Assembly: GCF_020278625.1 (NCBI RefSeq)
Contig: NZ_JADAKK010000031.1
Location: 1 to 12,652 of the forward strand
Direction: 5' to 3'
DNA from: Wolbachia endosymbiont of Mansonella ozzardi
GTDB lineage: Bacteria > Pseudomonadota > Alphaproteobacteria > Rickettsiales > Anaplasmataceae
DNA: 12,652 bases
Part shown: positions 8,411 to 12,652 of the stretch, in pieces
Layout of the letters: every line of letters starts with the position of its first letter
Position numbering within the stretch: the stretch's first letter is position 1
The notes under the pieces: model-generated
What the model was told of the DNA's origin: nothing
The model's database searches: none
What the model saw: the letters and a program-made list of their open reading frames with translations, nothing else
Translations under genes and position numbers: made by a program

Positions 8411-8938
8411 ATGTTTACAACACAATATAGTAGCAAATCAACATTGGTTGAAATTTTCTTTTGCGTCTTATTCTTATTTCTAATGACTCAAATAAGAATA
8501 TCGTTGCAACCTGTGCCTATCACATTACAAAGTTTAGGAGTGATGTTTATTGGGCTCAAATTTAACCGCAAAACGGCATTTTATTCCGTGCTTACATATT
8601 TATCACTTGGTACAGCAGGGTTACCCATTTTTGCGGGGTTCTCCAGTGGTTATCACACTCTTCTTGGACCAACAGGTGGGTATTTAATTGGCTTTTTAGC
8701 TGCTGTTATGGCAATGGGCAAAGTAAATGAGTTACTAGACTCCAGATGTGGATCACTTATGCGTAATTCTCTAAGTTGTCTGGCTGGCACAGTTGTAATC
8801 TTTATCTATGGTGCCAGTTGGCTTGCTATTCACGTTGGTCTGAAACAGGCAATAACGGTTGGTGTTCTGCCATTTATTCTGCCTGGTTTAGTAAAGACTT
8901 TTCTACTAGTGGCGGCTTTACAATATTTAAAAAAATAA
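8411..8938 (+). CDS. bioY: Biotin transporter substrate-binding subunit BioY
   Basis: BioY is the membrane S component that captures biotin in ECF-type transporters. The 175-residue protein has about six hydrophobic segments and the family landmarks QPVPITLQSLGV at 33-44, LGTAGLPIFAGF at 66-77 and GPTGGYLIGF at 86-95, ending in the LPGLVKT region at 157-163. A GGAG site lies four bases before the ATG. No energising genes (EcfA/EcfT or BioM/BioN) are in the window, so it would depend on shared modules encoded elsewhere or work alone. Its last codons, AAA AAA TAA, form a seven-A run from which the DUF1284 frame continues in the -1 frame. Confidence 0.94.
   Translation: MFTTQYSSKSTLVEIFFCVLFLFLMTQIRISLQPVPITLQSLGVMFIGLKFNRKTAFYSVLTYLSLGTAGLPIFAGFSSGYHTLLGPTGGYLIGFLAAVMAMGKVNELLDSRCGSLMRNSLSCLAGTVVIFIYGASWLAIHVGLKQAITVGVLPFILPGLVKTFLLVAALQYLKK
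8929..8938 (+). other. Seven-A slippery run at the bioY/DUF1284 junction
   Basis: Read in the bioY frame the junction is A AAA AAA TAA: a heptamer of the X XXY YYZ type next to the bioY stop. A second candidate heptamer, T TTA AAA (8926-8932), overlaps it. A one-base backward slip joins bioY to the DUF1284 frame with no stop between them. Slippage is inferred; only the sequence and frames are seen. Confidence 0.4.
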
Positions 8939-8961
8939 TAAGATTTTGCCCTCATCATTTT

Positions 8962-9345
8962 ATGTGTACCCTTGCATTTCGAGGATATGGGTACTCTTGG
9001 GGCTTTGTAAAAAACTATAGAAAGATAGCAAATAAGGTAATTACTGATCCCAGTATTCAAATCAAGGTAGTCGGTGATCTTGATAGTATCTGCAATGCTT
9101 GTTCACATCAGACTGAGCAAGGTGAGTGCACCACAAAAGCTAAAGTTTTGGAGCTGGACAGAAGGCATATGGAAGTTTTAGAGATAAAAATTGGAGAGAC
9201 TTTAACCTGGAACGAAGCAATAAAAAGAATTAGAGAGAAAATGTCTCTAGAGAAATTTGACTACACATGTGAAAAGTGTAACTGGAAACCATATGGAATG
9301 TGCAAAAGTGCCCTTTTGGATTGCCGCCTCCAGATAATGTGCTAA
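8962..9345 (+). CDS. DUF1284 family cysteine-rich protein (start uncertain)
   Basis: From the ATG at 8962 the product has 127 residues with two cysteine clusters, C44, C47 and C56 (SICNAC with a following GEC) and C103, C106 and C114 (CEKCNW with GMC). Together with the N-terminal FRGYGYS this matches the DUF1284 family, whose function is unknown and which is suspected of binding iron-sulphur or metal. Conserved family residues, including a CPHH segment, lie before this ATG at 8947-8958, so the true N-terminus should reach back to about 8935. No ATG, GTG or TTG exists there; the next ATG upstream in this frame is at 8776, deep inside bioY. A -1 frameshift from bioY, or a rare AUA start overlapping the bioY stop, are the alternatives. 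Family call good, start unresolved. Confidence 0.75.
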   Translation: MCTLAFRGYGYSWGFVKNYRKIANKVITDPSIQIKVVGDLDSICNACSHQTEQGECTTKAKVLELDRRHMEVLEIKIGETLTWNEAIKRIREKMSLEKFDYTCEKCNWKPYGMCKSALLDCRLQIMC

Positions 9346-9537
9346 TTAAGATATGAAGAAGGGCACCACCCAAGTAGCCGACACTGGTATTCTTATGTCA
9401 TCTAAGTAGCCCTTTCTTATCGTTCCAGCTTCCTCTTCTTGTTATTCCAGGATCCGATACTGGTATCCAGTCTTTCCATGACAATTAAAATGTTATGTTT
9501 TAAATTAAGATTGGCTACTTTCTATGCTCACAAAATT

Positions 9538-9561
9538 AGTTTGCTTATAAGCAAGCAAACT
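9538..9561. repeat. Hairpin, 9-bp stem
   Basis: AGTTTGCTT (9538-9546) pairs perfectly with AAGCAAACT (9553-9561) across a six-base loop. A nested alternative, GCTTATAAGC, overlaps the loop. It lies about 190 bases after the DUF1284 stop, and could be a terminator or part of the repeat. Confidence 0.55.
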
Positions 9562-9568
9562 TTCCTGG

Positions 9569-9591
9569 ATTCCAGCGTTACGCGCTGGAAT
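9569..9591. repeat. Wolbachia-type palindromic repeat unit
   Basis: ATTCCAGCG (9569-9577) pairs with CGCTGGAAT (9583-9591) around TTACG. The flanks CCTGG and GACA give the 'CTGGATTCCAGCG ... CGCTGGAATGACA' style of a dispersed repeat that I associate with Wolbachia intergenic regions. The genus link is from memory. Confidence 0.6.
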
Positions 9592-9639
9592 GACAGAAAA
9601 GCGGGGCTGTTGCCTTTTTTGATAAAAACAATCCATTCT

Positions 9640-9663
9640 CTTCTACAATGATATGTGTAGAAG
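9640..9663. repeat. Hairpin near the end of the small coiled-coil gene
   Basis: CTTCTACA (9640-9647) pairs with TGTAGAAG (9656-9663) across an eight-base loop. It lies 31 bases past the stop of the minus-strand gene at 9695-10018, where a terminator would be expected, but there is no clear T tract on that strand. Confidence 0.4.
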
Positions 9664-9694
9664 CTGCTAGGGGAGGGACAATATCTTTAACAGT

Positions 9695-10018
9695 TTATTT
9701 TAAGTCTTTAAGATCTTTCACTAACCCTTCATAATTTGCATCAACCTTCACAACCAGCTCATCAAGCCTACTTTTCTCTTCTGCCAGAGCGTTATTTAAT
9801 TGATTAATAGACTTGTTATTGTTGTCCAATACGTCATCCAATTTAGGGACAAATCCATCATTTAAATCCTTTATTAACTTATCTAAAACCTTATGAATAT
9901 ACCCAACTTGTACATTATTTCCTTTCTCCTCCTCGAAAGATAGAGGTCTGTGTTTAACTTCTATTCTGCCTATTGTTTTGAGATCGTTTTCACTTTCTTG
10001 TTGATTGTCATTATTCAT
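9695..10018 (-). CDS. Small coiled-coil hypothetical protein
   Basis: The 107-residue product is acidic and polar, with no signal peptide or membrane segment from this start. Residues about 37-107 show heptad-like spacing of leucine, isoleucine and valine (for example VLDKLIKDL, INQLNNALAEEKSRLDELV), suggesting one or two coiled coils. The ATG at 10016-10018 is chosen because AGAGG lies seven bases upstream; a longer frame reaches 10108 but reads through a hairpin and is unlikely. A broken paralogue lies just upstream (10123-10564): both carry DKLI and EEKSRL in the same order, and their 5' leaders match. I do not recognise the family. It seems intact, unlike its neighbours, but may be a remnant. 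Confidence 0.6.
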   Translation of the reverse strand: MNNDNQQESENDLKTIGRIEVKHRPLSFEEEKGNNVQVGYIHKVLDKLIKDLNDGFVPKLDDVLDNNNKSINQLNNALAEEKSRLDELVVKVDANYEGLVKDLKDLK

Positions 10019-10069
10019 ACTAACCTCTGTAAAAATTAAAATTTTAGAATTTGTACTGAAATAGCATGT

Positions 10070-10106
10070 GAAGAAAATAATAGCCCAGCGGGCTATTATT
10101 TTCTTC
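10070..10106. terminator. Perfect 17-bp inverted repeat, probable terminator
   Basis: GAAGAAAATAATAGCCC (10070-10086) and its exact complement (10090-10106) flank a three-base AGC loop. The GC-rich inner stem with AT-rich outer arms, placed between the end of the broken paralogue (10123) and the start of the next gene (10018), fits a bidirectional intrinsic terminator. The T content of the outer arm may serve as the U tract on either strand. Confidence 0.6.
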
Positions 10107-10122
10107 ATGTAATTTATCCCTA

Positions 10123-10564
10123 CTAAATGTCTTCACCAATTTTGTCTTCTTCTAAAGTCTGTACCTTAGATTGTAAATCATCGAGGCTTTTTATTAGGCC
10201 ACTATTGCTATCGCCAATGTCAGTAATTAGCTTTTCAACCTACTTTTTTCTTCTATTAGTACAGAGTTTAGCTTAGTGACTAGCGCTTTATTAATTTCTC
10301 CAATTAACTTGTCCATAGCACCTTGAACATAACTAATTTGTGCTACTTTGGTTTTTATTTGTTTATATTGTTCAGGTTTAATAGGTCCAACTTCTTGCAT
10401 AAGCTTATTTCCATTCGTCTCACTTTGAAAAAGGGCAGGTGCAGAGATGGATGTCAGTTTTCCCATACTTCATCGCCAACCGAACACTCATTTATTTCTA
10501 GTTTCTTAAGCAAGTCTGTTAACTCTTCTTGTTTACCTTATCTTTCAAAATTTTTGTTATTCAT
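10123..10564 (-). pseudogene. Broken paralogue of the small coiled-coil gene
   Basis: A good ribosome site (AAGGAG, six bases before ATG at 10562-10564) opens MNNKNFER, then an in-frame TAA. Continuing in the same frame gives EELTDLLKKLE and GDEVWEN, then a stop. The next frame starts at 10466 (GKLTSISAPALF) and runs to EEKSRLKS at 10227. A third frame gives VEKLITDIGDSNSGLIKSLDDL and ends at a TAG at 10123. So there is one nonsense codon and two frameshifts. The second half parallels the intact gene downstream (DKLI, EEKSR, then a GL-K-LDDL ending). The DEVW segment recurs at the end of the pseudogene further upstream. Function unknown. Confidence 0.7.
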
Positions 10565-10603
10565 ATAAGTCTCCTTGTAAAAATAAAATTTTAAAAATAA
10601 TTT

Positions 10604-10609
10604 AGTCAA
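10604..10609 (-). promoter_or_regulatory. Candidate -35 box upstream of the broken paralogue
   Basis: On the minus strand TTGACT lies about 40 bases before the ATG, with a weak TTATTT at -10 distance (17-base spacer). The following AT-rich leader with AAAATTTTA and TTTTTACA closely resembles the leader of the intact gene at 10018. Weak evidence from sequence only. Confidence 0.3.
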
Positions 10610-10662
10610 GTACATAAAAAGCTTTTGTTGTTCACAAATACCAAATTTAAAGGCACATAGGC

Positions 10663-12328
10663 TCAACCTGTGTATATACTCCTCATTACTATAGGTTCAG
10701 CATTAGCGCTTTGAATGTTTGCAGTTTTGTAAGATAATTCTGAACTTTTCCAAACTTCATCATCAATGACTTCTTTATCTCTCCCGAGTTCTTTAAGCAT
10801 TTTCATCACCTCATCTAACTTTATAAAACATTTTTCCCTATTCTTTACAAAGCTTTCTTTAATTGCCTTAATAACAGCACCAAATTGATTCTGATTACCT
10901 GATTGATCAGCTACAGATATAACTTTCTCATAAGGTAGCTTGTGGATAATGTCTTTAAGCTTTTTTGCATCGAGATTATTCAAAAGTTCTGCAAATAGCT
11001 GGTCAGGCATGTTGCAAGCAAAAGTCTGAAATTTTTCAAAGTTAGTTAGGGAATCAATTATAAGTTTGATCCTGCCAGGATCAGTTAAATTCTGAGCTTA
11101 TTACCTCAAGCTTCTCGTGATCTAGCTTATTGACTAAATTCTTTAATTTATCTTCTTCTAGAGTATTGACCAGAATATAAAGCTGGTTAGGCTCCAGTTC
11201 CCTGGAAAGAATAGTTAAGTGATGTTCAGATAAACTTCTTATTAGGCTTATAAATTGATAATCGTCTATATTTTTAATGAGTACTTTAAACTGATCCATT
11301 TTTAAGTGGGTAAGATGTTTTCTAATTGTCTTGGTTTTAACCCTTTCGCTAGAGCTTCAAGCTGACCCTCATTTAAAATAGGAACAATAATTTTCAGTTT
11401 TGTCTCATTTAACTCCTGAGCAAGAGTTTTGAGTTAGTGGTTGGTTAAGCGATTAACTAGAGTTTGAATCTGGTTACCTGATAGAAAGATGTCAGCTCAA
11501 GTCGACCCAAAAGATATGAGATTAACTCTTGAAATGCTTCATTCAAAAATTTATCGTAACAAGGTGTACTTTCATGTCCTAGGTTCTGTTCCATCTATTT
11601 GAAATCTGCAATCTATAGTTACCATCTCCATCATCCATTAGGGCAACATATCTGAAATCACCGTAAGAATATTTATTCCACCAATAATAATCATTATTAT
11701 CTTGATTGGTTTTAGGTTCAAATGCGTACAGTGTACCATCTTTATAAAAGAAGGTATTACAGTTATGCAATTCACAGATTTCGCTTTGATCGCTTTCTTT
11801 GATAATAATAGGAGCGTAAATTTTATCATGTTCATTATGAGTGCTTTTTTTCAAGATAAGCCTCAATTCCTTATCTTTGTATTCTAAGATATCAAAGTTT
11901 CTGTTAAAATTTGACAATGAAGATAGTGGCAGAATTGTTATAAAGTTTTTTGTGTCTTCGCTAGAGCTAACTACTCTATCATATAGAGCAAACTTATATT
12001 TACCTTTGTGTTCAATTACCTTTACATTTATAAAATGGCTTGGCAGTTCCTGCAATTTCATCTTGCTCTGGGAATATCCTTTAAGGAATATTCTTTATTG
12101 TTGTGAAATGGCCAATGACACCTAATTATCTTGCCATCACCCTCACTTGCTATATATAGGTTTCCACCTTCATCATCTAGCCTGCGTGCAAATATATATG
12201 GATAAGAAAAAGAGATTTGTTTACCTTGCTGATCTTTACTTTACTAATTTTATTTTATAACACTCTTCACCTCCAATATAAAACGGTCCTTCCTTTTCTA
12301 ATTTTAAAATATCTTTTACATTACTCAT
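10663..12328 (-). pseudogene. Decayed ~555-residue repeat protein gene
   Basis: The gene starts at ATG 12326-12328 (MSNVKDILKLEKEGPF) and ends at a TGA at 10663-10665. Joining frames gives one continuous protein. Breaks are seen near 12240, 12060, 11580, 11490, 11303 and 11090 (frameshifts), plus an in-frame TAA at 11434-11436. The N-terminal third (to about 11580) is a domain rich in Y, W, F and N, with phrases such as YYWWNKYSYGDFRYVAL. The middle is a tandem array of 12-residue leucine-rich repeats. The C-terminal part (10663-10910) is charged, with KMLKELGRDKEV and DDEVW. The fragments 11579-12061, 11081-11299 and 10663-11010 are the longest open pieces and would be called as separate genes by an ORF finder. 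I do not recognise the family; a secreted or host-directed role is only a guess. Confidence 0.75.
10911..11490 (-). repeat. Tandem 12-residue (about 36-base) leucine-rich coding repeat
   Basis: Inside the pseudogene about fifteen units follow one another, for example NETKLKIIVPIL, NEGQLEALAKGL, KPRQLENILPTL (last L after frame repair), EPNQLYILVNTL, EEDKLKNLVNKL, DHEKLEVISSEL (frame repaired), PDQLFAELLNNL and DAKKLKDIIHKL. The pattern is two or three polar residues, then L at position 5, a hydrophobic residue at 8 or 9 and L at 12, which fits short paired helices in a superhelix. The rhythm recalls the MgtE N-terminal domain, but homology is not shown. Confidence 0.7.
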
Positions 12329-12360
12329 AAATATCTCTCAATAAATTTACAATTATCAAT

Positions 12361-12410
12361 ATTATAATATCTATTAGTTAATTTATTACTAAATTAGTAT
12401 ACACTATAAT
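12361..12410. promoter_or_regulatory. AT-rich intergenic segment with two -10-like boxes
   Basis: TATAAT occurs on the minus strand at 12361-12366, about 33 bases before the pseudogene start, and on the plus strand at 12405-12410. Between them TAATTTA (12379-12385) pairs with TAAATTA (12390-12396). Neither box has a good -35 partner. It could be a divergent promoter region; the AT content makes chance matches likely. Confidence 0.3.
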
Positions 12411-12421
12411 TACAATAAAAG

Positions 12422-12574
12422 ATGTCACTTGCACAAACTTCTTGCATTGCCTCTGCCATGCAAATAGCGCTACACATGAACATTGTGATTTGCAAGTCAC
12501 TTACAGTTGCAGGTGCAAGTATCTGCTATTTTCATGTTCTTGAGGAGGCTGCATTCAATAACCTCTATGCTTAA
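12422..12574 (+). CDS. Doubtful 50-residue ORF in terminal intergenic region
   Basis: ATG at 12422 to TAA at 12574 encodes 50 residues, beginning MSLAQTSCIASAM and ending FNNLYA, with a hydrophobic, cysteine-containing middle. There is no ribosome site and a -10-like box lies only 12 bases upstream. A minus-strand reading of the same DNA is also largely open. A near-palindrome GTGATTTGCAAGTCAC (12485-12500, 14 of 16 positions symmetrical) lies within it. I think it more likely a non-coding or repeat-derived sequence. The remaining bases to 12652 show nothing else I can name. Confidence 0.2.
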   Translation: MSLAQTSCIASAMQIALHMNIVICKSLTVAGASICYFHVLEEAAFNNLYA

Positions 12575-12652
12575 GAAGCTTACCAAATAAAAAAAGGCAA
12601 AAGAAACCCTGGTCAGTATTTATTTTTAGTATTGGCATTTTTATGTCTTAAA

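Larger units (their letters stand above)
9346..9694. repeat. Gene-free stretch with repeat-like palindromes
   Basis: No convincing gene lies here. It contains two copies of AAGTAGCC (9372-9379 and 9403-9410), a short GATAC-TG-GTATC palindrome near 9456-9467, and three hairpins listed separately. The phrases built on TTCCAG/CTGGAA resemble the small palindromic repeats scattered between genes in Wolbachia and Rickettsia. It marks the border between the housekeeping block and the decaying gene cluster. Confidence 0.6.

Noticed and set aside
9439..9651. 70-residue plus-strand ORF
   Set aside because: It runs through two hairpins and the repeat unit, with no ribosome site.
10019..10108. N-terminal extension of the small coiled-coil gene with an apparent signal peptide (MKKIIARWAIIFF)
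   Set aside because: The extension is the translation of the 17-bp hairpin and leader; the ATG at 10018 has a proper ribosome site and the duplicate's leader matches this non-coding stretch.
11841..12125. 94-residue plus-strand ORF over the long pseudogene
   Set aside because: Opposite strand of coding-derived sequence; the minus-strand frames reconstruct into one protein, this one does not.

Overview
The window looks like the chromosome of an obligate intracellular alphaproteobacterium, most probably Wolbachia (Anaplasmataceae). The base composition is AT-rich and the genes are short, standard-length housekeeping genes on both strands. A Wolbachia/Rickettsia-style palindromic repeat separates the housekeeping block from a block of decaying genes. 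The genus call rests on gene content and on recognising the style of the repeat; no database search was possible.

Positions 1-8938 are a conserved housekeeping region in short transcription units. mraY-rnhB (+) make lipid I and remove RNA from DNA. A minus-strand unit holds a Tim44-like membrane protein, dnaQ and a SCO1/SenC copper chaperone. secB (+) lies divergent from it and is followed by a probable terminator. A strong sigma70-type promoter then drives rpsU-sucC-sucD (ribosomal protein S21 and both subunits of succinyl-CoA synthetase). A minus-strand pair, nitroreductase and dapF, overlaps by 16 bases and converges on sucD. MraY and DapF together point to a retained lipid II/meso-diaminopimelate pathway.

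Positions 8411-9345 hold bioY, the biotin-binding component of an ECF transporter, and a DUF1284 cysteine-rich protein. The DUF1284 reading frame has no ordinary start codon where the family begins. It lies in the -1 frame to bioY, and the junction is a seven-A run (A AAA AAA TAA). This suggests either a frameshifted fusion or re-initiation at a rare codon.

Positions 9346-9694 are non-coding and contain three hairpins, one of them a repeat-like palindrome.

Positions 9695-12328 (minus strand) hold one apparently intact small coiled-coil gene (9695-10018), a broken paralogue of it with a similar leader (10123-10564), and a long pseudogene (10663-12328). Joining the frames of the long pseudogene restores a protein of about 555 residues. 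It has an aromatic-rich N-terminal domain, about fifteen tandem 12-residue leucine-rich helical repeats and a C-terminal segment with a DEVW motif shared with the broken paralogue. It carries about six frameshifts and one in-frame stop. I recognise no named family for this cluster.

The last 320 bases contain AT-rich palindromes and a doubtful 50-codon ORF.
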